From positions 62,001 through 126,000 of the forward strand of contig JAGZSY010000026.1 of assembly GCA_018380885.1 (NCBI GenBank): 64,000 bases of DNA, in the 5' to 3' direction. Source of the stretch: Enterocloster asparagiformis. Lineage in GTDB: Bacteria > Bacillota > Clostridia > Lachnospirales > Lachnospiraceae. Made by a program: the position numbers and the translations under genes. The notes below the pieces were generated by a model that saw only the letters and a program-made list of their open reading frames with translations, made no database searches and was not told where the DNA came from. Shown here piece by piece: positions 15,133 to 22,728 of the stretch. Numbering within the stretch: position 1 is the first letter of the stretch; every line of letters begins with the position of its first letter.

Positions 15133-17112
15133 TTACATGAGCGACATCTCAAAACAAGGACTTTCGTTCTCCATAGGAGCATCTATTTCAAATGCCTTTT
15201 CAAATAGATAACGTGTTTTGTCCAATCTGGCATCTGGTTTTCTTGCCTGATAGACTGGTTTTCCAACATTAGGCTGGTAGCCGGAGGGTTCCGTCAAAAA
15301 CATACCTCTGCCATTTGTAAATTGGGAAAGCTGCTTTTTATAGCGCGGTGCTGTACGGGCGGGAATGCTGCCCGATACTACGATTTCACTGTGCCTTGTT
15401 TCAATCGAATCAATTACAGCCTGATACTTATTTAAGTCATTATAAGCACGGGCGTCAGAGTCCTGCGGAACAAAAAGCTGGAAATCCAATCGTGGTTCCA
15501 ATAGCTCCGTGCCAGCCCTTTTTAATACCTGTTCAAAAACGAGCGGGGCTAAATGGCGAAAGTCCGCTGGCGTGCTGACCGGGCTGTAATACAGGCCATA
15601 CTCAAAGCACACCTTTAAATCGGTTACCTCCCAGCCGAACAGCCCTTGTTCACAACCATATTTAATGCCATCCGCAACAGCGTTTTGAAAAGACCTGTTT
15701 AAATATCCATAGGATACTTTACTTTCCAAACATAGCCCGGAACCAATTGGGAGCGGCTCAATGGAAAGACCAATAGAGGCCCAAAAAGGATTAGGGGGAA
15801 CCTCGATATGGACGGTATACTCTGCTTTTTTAAGAGGACGCTCTTTGTAAATCGTTGTCAAATCCCCAATTTGAACAGAAATATGATAGCGATTTTCCAA
15901 TAACGCACACACAACTTCCATTTGAACCTGCCCAAGAAAACCAACGACGATATCACTGCTCCTTGAATCTAGCCTATACTGCAGTAAAGGATCAGATTGC
16001 GCCAATTCAGAAAGTGCTTCTAAAAGGGAAACGCGCTCATCAGGGTCGCACGGAGAAATGCTGGCCTGCATCATCGGGTGGACAGTCTGCGCGGGTAAAT
16101 ATTTTTCAGGTACTTCGCCAATGGTATCACCAATTTTGAATCCGTTTTCATTCGGGATAATAGCAATATCTCCACATTCAACCTGTTCGACAACAGCGAT
16201 TCCACCTGATTGAGGGATTTCTAATTTCTTTATTTTGATCGTCTCGTCTCTGTCGGCAACAGTTACTACATCCCTCGTTTGCAGCGATCCTCCGAAAACC
16301 CGCAGATAGGTATGTTTGTTCAGCAGGTCGTCCTGCTCAATTTTATAAACCAAGGCACAGGGAGCTACTGATGTAAGGGCAGGTAATGGAGAAAATTCTT
16401 TTATAAGAGCATCCATCAGTTCTTTTGTGCCTATATTACCCAGCGCACTGCCATGATAAATTGGAAGCAGAGTTCCATTTTTCATGCTTTGCTCTCTGCT
16501 GCTTATAATATCGTCAAGTTTAACCGGCTGATCTAAAACATACTTTTCAGTTAAAGCCTCGTCGGCTTCAATGATTGTATCGATAAAGGAACTCCCAAAC
16601 ATATCCATACTGTTTAATTGCACAGTTCTGCCAATAGAAACATCTTGCATTACAAGAATGTTAGGGGCCAGCTTTTCTTTAATTTCCGTATAAAGTGGCT
16701 CCAGTTCAATACCTGGCTGGTCTATTTTGTTGATAAAGACAAGAGCCGGAATCTGCAGCTTTTTAATTGCCTCGAACAAAATTCTTGTCTGTGCCTGTAT
16801 TCCGTCTTTTGCAGAGATCAGCAAAACCGCGCCGTCCAATATACTTAAAGAACGTTCAACCTCTGCAAAAAAATCCATGTGTCCCGGAGTGTCGAGCAAA
16901 TTCACTTTGGTATCGCCCCAATAAAAGGACACAACAGAGGTCTGGATGGTAATGCCGCGTTGCTTTTCCAGCATCATGGAATCTGTAACAGCAGTGCCTC
17001 TGTCAACGCGGCCAGCTTTTTCAACAGCGCCGCTTGTGTATAACATACTCTCTGTCAATGTGGTTTTTCCGGCATCAACATGAGCCATTATGCCTATATT
17101 AATTGTTTTCAT
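15133..17112 (-). CDS. Tetracycline resistance ribosomal protection protein, class not assigned
   Basis: A 659-residue EF-G-like GTPase that releases tetracycline from the ribosome. GTPase motifs are AHVDAGKT (10-17), DTPGH (74-78) and NKID (128-131). The C-terminal domain IV/V region contains PPNPFWASIGLS and YSPVSTPADFR, which are strongly conserved in Tet(M/O/W/Q) proteins. From memory of those families the sequence does not match Tet(M), Tet(O), Tet(W) or Tet(Q) closely, so I leave the class open. The ATG at 17112 follows ATTCGGAGGC. Expression is probably controlled by the leader attenuator upstream. The gene is on the minus strand, opposite to the transfer operon, and visibly poorer in G+C than it. 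Confidence 0.93.
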   Translation of the reverse strand: MKTINIGIMAHVDAGKTTLTESMLYTSGAVEKAGRVDRGTAVTDSMMLEKQRGITIQTSVVSFYWGDTKVNLLDTPGHMDFFAEVERSLSILDGAVLLISAKDGIQAQTRILFEAIKKLQIPALVFINKIDQPGIELEPLYTEIKEKLAPNILVMQDVSIGRTVQLNSMDMFGSSFIDTIIEADEALTEKYVLDQPVKLDDIISSREQSMKNGTLLPIYHGSALGNIGTKELMDALIKEFSPLPALTSVAPCALVYKIEQDDLLNKHTYLRVFGGSLQTRDVVTVADRDETIKIKKLEIPQSGGIAVVEQVECGDIAIIPNENGFKIGDTIGEVPEKYLPAQTVHPMMQASISPCDPDERVSLLEALSELAQSDPLLQYRLDSRSSDIVVGFLGQVQMEVVCALLENRYHISVQIGDLTTIYKERPLKKAEYTVHIEVPPNPFWASIGLSIEPLPIGSGLCLESKVSYGYLNRSFQNAVADGIKYGCEQGLFGWEVTDLKVCFEYGLYYSPVSTPADFRHLAPLVFEQVLKRAGTELLEPRLDFQLFVPQDSDARAYNDLNKYQAVIDSIETRHSEIVVSGSIPARTAPRYKKQLSQFTNGRGMFLTEPSGYQPNVGKPVYQARKPDARLDKTRYLFEKAFEIDAPMENESPCFEMSLM

Positions 17113-17132
17113 AATTTGCCTCCGAATCGTCG

Positions 17133-17201
17133 TTATGATACAAAAATCCCCTGTGTTAAAAATACTTTCAACACAGGGGAACCATAACGCCACAAAGGCA
17201 T
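17133..17201 (-). CDS. Leader peptide of the tet attenuator
   Basis: A 22-codon open frame (MPLWRYGSPVL then KVFLTQGIFVS) that runs through the terminator hairpin and stops 20 bases before the tet start. Tet(M) of Tn916 has a similar leader overlapping its attenuator, so ribosome movement here could decide between termination and read-through. The ribosome-binding site is not obvious, hence moderate confidence. Confidence 0.5.
   Translation of the reverse strand: MPLWRYGSPVLKVFLTQGIFVS
17140..17179 (-). terminator. Attenuator terminator in the tet leader
   Basis: CCCCTGTGTT (17148-17157) and AACACAGGGG (17170-17179) form a perfect 10-bp stem, with ATTTTTG following on the minus strand. It lies between the promoter and the tet ribosome-binding site, as in Tet(M)-type leaders. 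Confidence 0.85.
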
Positions 17202-17258
17202 AACGATAAAGGCCGTCAGGAATATAGTAAATCCAATAGCGGCTTTAACGCAAATATG

Positions 17259-17358
17259 AAAGTATTCTTAAATAAGGTACAGCAAATAAACCTTATAAAA
17301 CTAATAAGGCTACAAACTGACCTTCATCATTCAATTGATTGTTATTTAAGAATACCTT
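17259..17358 (-). promoter_or_regulatory. Inverted repeats of the tet leader (antiterminator candidate)
   Basis: Two 17-base arms, AAAGTATTCTTAAATAA (17259-17275) and TTATTTAAGAATACCTT (17342-17358), are inverted with one mismatch. The GTATTCTTAAATAA motif is the same one I remember upstream of tet(M) in Tn916. The arms probably form an alternative RNA structure. Confidence 0.65.
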
Positions 17359-17399
17359 GCCGCATTCGATTATTTAACTCCTTATCACAAATTTGTTTT

Positions 17400-17428
17400 A
17401 TTATAGCCCCTGACGCCACGCTTGTCAA
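17400..17428 (-). promoter_or_regulatory. Promoter of the tet operon
   Basis: On the minus strand TTGACA (17428-17423) and TATAAT (17405-17400) are separated by 17 bases, a perfect vegetative promoter. It gives a leader of about 280 bases. Confidence 0.85.
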
Positions 17429-17587
17429 GTTACATTGGCAGGTGAACACAAAATGATAAGTTTGTGAAACCAATCTGAATATAAGATGAATGGCGTAAAT
17501 TAGAATAACATTCGAGGCCACAATTTATACAAAAGCACCTCGCGAAAGAAAAAAACAGTTCTTTGGCGAGCTATTTTGCGTTCTCGG

Positions 17588-17631
17588 AAAATACCCTCCA
17601 AGTTCTGTTTTTGGATTTGGAGGGTATTTTT
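17588..17631. terminator. Bidirectional terminator
   Basis: AAAATACCCTCCAA (17588-17601) and TTGGAGGGTATTTT (17617-17630) are perfect inverted arms with T runs on both strands. It separates the tet promoter region from the genes to the right. Confidence 0.75.
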
Positions 17632-17797
17632 ATGCGCTGGACTTCCGGTGCGCCGCTGCTCGTTCGTAGCAGCGACACTTAACCGCAGAAAATAAAAACA
17701 GGCTGGATGGTGGCCAGTCAAAAAAATTCCGGTTTCTGCAACAGCCCTTTGCGGCTGTAATGACGAACTTGTAGAACATGTAAAATACGAACGAAAG

Positions 17798-17844
17798 AAG
17801 AACGCTTGCAACGGCTATGTAGCTGTTGCAGACGTTCTTTTTTG
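17798..17844 (+). terminator. Terminator or attenuator before the sigma-like gene
   Basis: AAGAACG (17798-17804) pairs with CGTTCTT (17833-17839), with an inner TTGCAAC/GTTGCA stem, followed by a T run. It lies about 90 bases ahead of the sigma-like gene, so it may attenuate that gene. Confidence 0.7.
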
Positions 17845-17930
17845 CGCTAAAAAGCCAGAAAGAAGATGCCGTAGTCCGCCGCTCGTCCTTCGTTTTCGCC
17901 CCAAGCAACGAAATTAAGGAGGACAAGAAA

Positions 17931-18341
17931 ATGTCAGAGAACAAAAAATATACCATCGTAGTAAAACACCAGCGTGTGGAGGTCAGCGAGGCCGTCTACC
18001 GCGCCTACCACCAAGAGCGCGAGGCCGAGCGGTATCGGCGGAGCCTCGTCATGGACAACGAATATTCTCTGGAGCGGTTTCAGGAGGACGGCGTGAACAT
18101 CGAATTCCGGCTGGACGTCTGCCGGGATTTCGTGGATGAGCTGATGCGGGCCGAGCAGGAACGTGAACTCCACGCGGCTCTGCAGACCTTGACCGTGAAG
18201 GAACGACTGCTGATCCATGAGCTGTTCTGGAACGGCAAAAGCGAGCGGGAACTTTCCGCGATGATCGCGGTGCCGCAGAAAACCATCAACGACAGGAAAC
18301 GGAAAATCCTCGTCAAGCTGCGCCGTCAGATGGAAATTTAA
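17931..18341 (+). CDS. Sigma-70 region 4-like protein
   Basis: A 136-residue protein. Its C-terminal 60 residues (LTVKERLLIHELFWNGKSERELS, then VPQKTINDRKRKIL) form a sigma-70 region 4-type helix-turn-helix, while the N-terminal part is charged and helical with no region 2. Proteins like this on Firmicutes conjugative elements are thought to regulate excision genes. The start follows AAGGAGGACAAGAAA; the longer frame from 17826 would run through the upstream terminator hairpin. It precedes the recombination genes and could control them. The fold call is good, the role is inference. Confidence 0.75.
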   Translation: MSENKKYTIVVKHQRVEVSEAVYRAYHQEREAERYRRSLVMDNEYSLERFQEDGVNIEFRLDVCRDFVDELMRAEQERELHAALQTLTVKERLLIHELFWNGKSERELSAMIAVPQKTINDRKRKILVKLRRQMEI

Positions 18342-18976
18342 AAAAGCAGAAAAAATATCCGCTCAAACCTTCGGAAAATTCCTTTATAGAAGTGAGAGGG
18401 AATATCTCTCTTCTGTACTTTGAAAAATACCGCCGCAGGCGGTCATATCCAGCAGCACAGGTACGTTAAGCTGTTCGGCAGCGACACGGGAGATGCGCCA
18501 AGACCACCTGTGGACAAGCCCTATCCGTCCATCAAACCGATCACATCAAAGGTGCAGAGCGAAAAACATCCGTCCCGCAAAAGCAATCCGTGGAGATTGC
18601 TCCGCCAAGACCCGGACAGCCCCTAACGATACTTCCGTCCAGTCACAGCCCCGCACACGCGGGATCACGCAATGAGGGCAGCTCCGGGAGAACCCCGGAG
18701 GGGTGAGATTCCCATGAGGGCCTGCGTCACGTCCATGTGACGGTCACCACCGGCCCGCCTGTGCCTGCTGCCCATGCGAAGCAATCCCGCTTCGCGCTCC
18801 GGGAAGTAGTGTCGAATAGGGGCAAGCGAAAACGAAGAACAAGCAAGACTTTCATGTCAGATACTATGGCGGCGGGCGCTCATACAGGCGACCAAGTCTT
18901 TAATAAATCATACCCAATGGCGTCCGCCGCCATCCATGTGCCATGAAAGCACAAATACCACAAGGAGGGATATGCT
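18342..18976 (+). other. Structured intergenic region before mazF-like gene
   Basis: About 630 bases without a convincing gene; a short frame 18420-18626 has no ribosome-binding site. Several inverted repeats are present: CTCCGGG/CCCGGAG (18682-18700), CGTCAC/GTGACG (18725-18742), and a long imperfect stem with arms 18849-18880 and 18919-18949 (ATGGCGGCGGGCGCT against GGCGTCCGCCGCCAT, flanked by CTTTCATG/CATGAAAG). A structured RNA, DNA-binding region or second recombination site is possible. Confidence 0.5.
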
Positions 18977-19360
18977 ATGCAGATCAGAAAAGGCGATCTG
19001 TTCTACGCCGACTTAACGCCGGTGATTGGAAGCGAGCAGGGCGGCGTCCGGCCTGTGCTGATTATCCAGAACAATGTCGGAAACCGCCATAGTCCTACTG
19101 TGATTGCGGCGGCAATCACCAGCCGGTCAGGAAAACACCAACTGCCTACCCACATCAAGGTGGACGGCAATTTCCGTGGCTTAAATCAGAATTCAACGGT
19201 ACTGCTTGAGCAGGTTCGTACCCTTGACCGCATCCGCTTAAAGGAGTACATAGGTCGGTTGAATGCTGCAACCATGCAATATGTGGATCAAGCCATTGCG
19301 GTCAGCTTTGGCCTTGATGGGATACTGCCGCAATGCGGTGGCACAGATGTGGAAGCATAA
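18977..19360 (+). CDS. MazF/PemK-family toxin-like protein
   Basis: A 127-residue protein of the MazF/PemK mRNA-interferase family. It opens with RKGDLFYADLTPVIGSEQGG and GVRPVLIIQNN, and continues with HSPTVIAAAIT and VLLEQVRTLDRIRL, all typical of the fold and including the active-site arginine. MazF enzymes cut RNA at short sequences. No antitoxin gene is visible in the adjacent 600 bases, so it may act as an orphan regulator, or be neutralised elsewhere. The start follows AAGGAGGGATATGCT. It is 17 bases before the resolvase-like gene. Confidence 0.88.
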   Translation: MQIRKGDLFYADLTPVIGSEQGGVRPVLIIQNNVGNRHSPTVIAAAITSRSGKHQLPTHIKVDGNFRGLNQNSTVLLEQVRTLDRIRLKEYIGRLNAATMQYVDQAIAVSFGLDGILPQCGGTDVEA

Positions 19361-19377
19361 AAACAGGAGGACGGTAT

Positions 19378-19725
19378 ATGAAAAAAAGAAAACGCGCATG
19401 GGCATACTGTGCCATTGATGCGCCGGAAGATACACATGGCACCTTGAAAGGACAGCGCCAGCAGCTCATGGATTACGCTGAACAGATGGGATTCGAGGTG
19501 GCCGGAAGCTCCACCGACACGGGAAACCTGCCGCTTTGGGAACGGGCGGGCTTTCACCATTTTATAGAAGCGGTGCAAACCGGCAGAGCGGATGTCCTGC
19601 TCGTCATCAATCAGAACTGCCTTACCCGTTCCTCTATGCAGCTTGCACAGCTTCAGGCATTGGCGCAAGGTTACGGAATTCAGGTCTATTCCCCGCTTTT
19701 GGGAGCCGTTCTTCATTGTCAGTAA
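19378..19725 (+). CDS. Resolvase-like protein lacking the catalytic serine
   Basis: A 115-residue protein matching the N-terminal domain of serine recombinases: LKGQRQQLMDYAEQMGFEV, a middle helix FIEAVQTGRADVLLVIN and a C-terminal SMQLAQLQALAQGYGIQVYS. The position where active enzymes have Y-x-R-V-S holds YCAID, so the nucleophilic serine is missing, as is the DNA-binding domain. It is therefore probably not a recombinase; a regulatory or structural role is possible. The start follows AACAGGAGGACGGTAT. It sits between the MazF-like gene and the tyrosine recombinases, spaced for co-transcription. Confidence 0.75.
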   Translation: MKKRKRAWAYCAIDAPEDTHGTLKGQRQQLMDYAEQMGFEVAGSSTDTGNLPLWERAGFHHFIEAVQTGRADVLLVINQNCLTRSSMQLAQLQALAQGYGIQVYSPLLGAVLHCQ

Positions 19726-19835
19726 TGCTTCATTTACAGAGAAAAATTTGTTGGGTATTGAGTGCATATAGTGATAGCTATGTGGGCGATGACACGATAT
19801 ACTGTGTATGACGTTAAGGAAAGGAGGGACAGCAG

Positions 19836-20954
19836 ATGAGGCAATATGCCGTAGGAACCATAGCCGAAGGAGCAACGAAGTATTTTTATATCCGCGACTG
19901 CGATACAATGGATGTCGTGCTGCTGCCTTCCAAATATCTGAAACACAAAGTCAAATCCAACCGCTCCCCAAACACCGTGAGGCGGGCGGCATTTGCAATC
20001 TGTTACTATCTGGAATACCTGAAAGAAATCCCGATGGAGATTCCGGAAGTCTATAAGCTGGACTACGAGAAACAGAATGAACACTTTGTGGATTTTCTCC
20101 ACTGGTTGAAAGCTGGGAACCACAAGCAGGATAACAACTTAAGAGCAATTAACAATGGAACCTGTAACGCATACCTTGAGGATGTGTTCAGGTTCTATCT
20201 TTTTGTCGAAGCGGAGTACGAGCAGCTTGGGAGCCTCAAGGTACTGTCTTACAACTACCATGTGGCAGCCAACGCCGTAGGTGTCCAGAAGAAGCTGCGG
20301 TATCAATCCTTTAAGGGATATTTAAAAGCAGAGGAACGAAATGTCCGGCCAGCGGAGCATGAGGAAATCCTCACCATCCTGCAAGCCTGCACCAACTGCC
20401 GCGACCAGCTTCTCATCCTGCTCATCGCGGAAACCGGCTTCCGAATTGGAGAGATCCTCGGTGTGGATTATATCCACGACATTGACTACCAGCACCACAT
20501 GATTGGCGTTTATTTCCGGGAGGACAATGATAATGACGCCAGAGCCAAAAATGCGGAGTACCGGAAAGCAAAGATCAGTGACGACGCCTATGAGTTTCTG
20601 ATGTACTACCTTGCGGAATACCGGGAGCTGTTACAGTACCAGAGGTTCCTGTTTATTAACATTACTGGTAAGACAGCAGGACAGCCCCTAAAGGTGGACA
20701 GCGTATACGATATGCTGAACCGTATGGAAAAAAAGACAGAGATTGATTTAACTCCCCATATGCTCCGGCGATACTTTGCTAATATGCGCCGGAAAGCCGG
20801 ATGGCGGCTGGAACTGATCCAGCAGGCCCTTGGCCATATGCATATTGACACCACCATTAAATACTTAAACATTGTGGATGATGAATTGCTGGAAGCCAGT
20901 CAGGAGTTTTATGAAAAGCACTCCGCCATGTACGGGGTGGAGAAACTGCTATAG
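19836..20954 (+). CDS. Tyrosine recombinase 1 of the trio
   Basis: A 372-residue tyrosine recombinase/integrase. The N-terminal core-binding domain spans about residues 35-150. Catalytic residues are in TGFRIGE (first Arg, about residue 205), PHMLRRYF (His-x-x-Arg), LGHMHIDTT and IKYLNI (tyrosine). Enzymes of this family cut and join DNA through a 3-prime phosphotyrosine. The start follows AAAGGAGGGACAGCAG. It is the first of three successive recombinase genes, with 16 bases to the next, and is of a size similar to TnpA of Tn554. A role in element integration and excision is likely. Confidence 0.92.
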   Translation: MRQYAVGTIAEGATKYFYIRDCDTMDVVLLPSKYLKHKVKSNRSPNTVRRAAFAICYYLEYLKEIPMEIPEVYKLDYEKQNEHFVDFLHWLKAGNHKQDNNLRAINNGTCNAYLEDVFRFYLFVEAEYEQLGSLKVLSYNYHVAANAVGVQKKLRYQSFKGYLKAEERNVRPAEHEEILTILQACTNCRDQLLILLIAETGFRIGEILGVDYIHDIDYQHHMIGVYFREDNDNDARAKNAEYRKAKISDDAYEFLMYYLAEYRELLQYQRFLFINITGKTAGQPLKVDSVYDMLNRMEKKTEIDLTPHMLRRYFANMRRKAGWRLELIQQALGHMHIDTTIKYLNIVDDELLEASQEFYEKHSAMYGVEKLL

Positions 20955-20970
20955 AAGGAGGTGAGGAAGG

Positions 20971-22728
20971 ATGCCCGCATATGCGATACAGCGGGTAGAA
21001 CCGCGAGAGGATTTATTCAGGGCGCTGCCGAGCAGAGTCGGAGAAGAACTCGATGGCTGCAAGGAAATAGACGGTGTCGGTAAGAATAAGCTAAAAACAT
21101 TTTTAATACAGTCAGGAATCCAGAGCATAACCGAAATGGATTACCCGCTTCGTCTGGAGTACCAGAAATATCTGGAACATGACCAAGGAATAAAACGGCC
21201 TGACCGTTATCTGACGGCTTTTGACCGGGTAAAGCAATTTTCCATCCGGGAACAGATGCAGACGCTGGCAGGCCGCCAGCAGAACCAATGGAGGCTGGAT
21301 AATCAGATCCTGTTTATCCCCTACCATCCGGATCAGGCCATCGTAATGGAATTTGACTCGGTCAGAAACAAGCCAAACATGGTATGGGATTTTACAAGAC
21401 CCTGCGCCCAAATCGTAAAAGAACAGATTTTTGCAACACTCAATGCCGCAATCGGCCGGTTCAAAGAACCTCGTAAGAGGGAGCAGCGCCTGTCAGGACT
21501 TCATTTTTTATATGGTTTCTGTGCAGAAAAGGGCATACAGGATATTGAAATGATGGAAGAAGCACAGGTGCAGGAGTTTGAAGCCTATCTGAGCAGACAT
21601 ACCACCAGCGAAACAAGAAAGATGCAGCTTCTGCCAAGCCTTAACTTCTGCCGGAAAACCACATTCCTGCAAAATGAGGGAATCCACTGGGATGCCAATG
21701 TCTGGTATCTGGAGCGGTTAAACCTGCCCAAGAACCGTGTGAATCCAAGCGGATCGTTCAGCAGCGTATCCTTTATGGAGATTGCCAATCCGAAGAACCG
21801 CAGATATGCCAAGGAATATATGAAATATCAGATGGGCATCACCGGACAATCGGTCAGCACAATCGTCATTAAATTCGGCGGGATTAAGAATTTTCTAATC
21901 TGGCTGGATGAGAACAACGAAAATGTGAGTGATTGTACAGAACAAAGGATTGACGGCTACTTAAAAGAGCTGCAGGAGCGGAATATTGCAGCAAAGACGT
22001 TTAACGAGTATCTCACGGGCATGGTTCAATTCTTCCGGTTTTTAGTGGTGCGAGGGTACATGGAAAAGGTACCGTTCCGCGTCGAATACTACCAGAAAAA
22101 AATACTGCCAAAGCACCACGACCGAAGCGTGGCCCCGGAAGTCTGTGAGGAACTGCTCTCCAAACTCCATCTGCTTCCGGAGCATCTGCGATGTATGTAC
22201 CTGCATCTCTGGACGCTGGGACTCCGGATCAGCGAGGTGTGTACCTTGAAAGGGAATGCCTACTACCGGCAGGGGCAGGATGCATGGATTCAGGTCTACC
22301 AGATAAAAATGAAGAACTACAAGCGGATTCCAATCTCGGATGGGTTGTATAAAATCATGCAGGTGTACATCAAACGGCACAACATCGGCCCGGATGATTA
22401 CCTTTTTACAAACCGGAATGGAGGGCCGTACCGAAGGGCAACCTTTAGTCAGCAGATGAAAAAGTTCTGCCAGGATAACGAGGTGGAGGGAGGTGACTAT
22501 TTATTCAAATCCCACGATTACCGCCATACCGTGGCTACCTTCTTTTATGACAGCGGCGTATCCCTGCAGAGCGTCAGAGATTACCTGGGCCATCATTATG
22601 AAGAAATGACACAGCAGTATATAGACTATGTACCGAGAAAAATCGCCAAGGCAAGTGATGAATACTTCAGTAATCCGGGCAATAGCCTTGCGGCTGGCCT
22701 GAAGAAAGGAGGACAAGATGGACGATAG
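20971..22728 (+). CDS. Tyrosine recombinase 2 of the trio
   Basis: A 585-residue tyrosine recombinase with a long N-terminal part and a catalytic domain in the last 200 residues. The key residues are in LGLRISE (Arg), SHDYRHT (His-x-x-Arg), DYLGHHYEE and QQYIDYVP (tyrosine). Length and architecture resemble TnpB of Tn554. The ATG follows AAGGAGGTGAGG, 16 bases after recombinase 1. Its stop overlaps the start of recombinase 3 by 11 bases, so translation of the two is probably coupled. All active-site residues look intact. Confidence 0.92.
   Translation: MPAYAIQRVEPREDLFRALPSRVGEELDGCKEIDGVGKNKLKTFLIQSGIQSITEMDYPLRLEYQKYLEHDQGIKRPDRYLTAFDRVKQFSIREQMQTLAGRQQNQWRLDNQILFIPYHPDQAIVMEFDSVRNKPNMVWDFTRPCAQIVKEQIFATLNAAIGRFKEPRKREQRLSGLHFLYGFCAEKGIQDIEMMEEAQVQEFEAYLSRHTTSETRKMQLLPSLNFCRKTTFLQNEGIHWDANVWYLERLNLPKNRVNPSGSFSSVSFMEIANPKNRRYAKEYMKYQMGITGQSVSTIVIKFGGIKNFLIWLDENNENVSDCTEQRIDGYLKELQERNIAAKTFNEYLTGMVQFFRFLVVRGYMEKVPFRVEYYQKKILPKHHDRSVAPEVCEELLSKLHLLPEHLRCMYLHLWTLGLRISEVCTLKGNAYYRQGQDAWIQVYQIKMKNYKRIPISDGLYKIMQVYIKRHNIGPDDYLFTNRNGGPYRRATFSQQMKKFCQDNEVEGGDYLFKSHDYRHTVATFFYDSGVSLQSVRDYLGHHYEEMTQQYIDYVPRKIAKASDEYFSNPGNSLAAGLKKGGQDGR

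Noticed and set aside
15133..17112. Naming the tet gene tet(M), tet(O), tet(W) or tet(Q)
   Set aside because: From memory the sequence does not follow any of these closely; a named class would be a guess.
17113..17193. N-terminal extension of the tet protein by 27 residues
   Set aside because: The extension runs through the attenuator hairpin; the ATG at 17112 has a strong ribosome-binding site and gives the family N-terminus.
18420..18626. Possible 68-residue gene
   Set aside because: TTG start with no ribosome-binding site, no recognised family. It could still be real, so I only describe the region.
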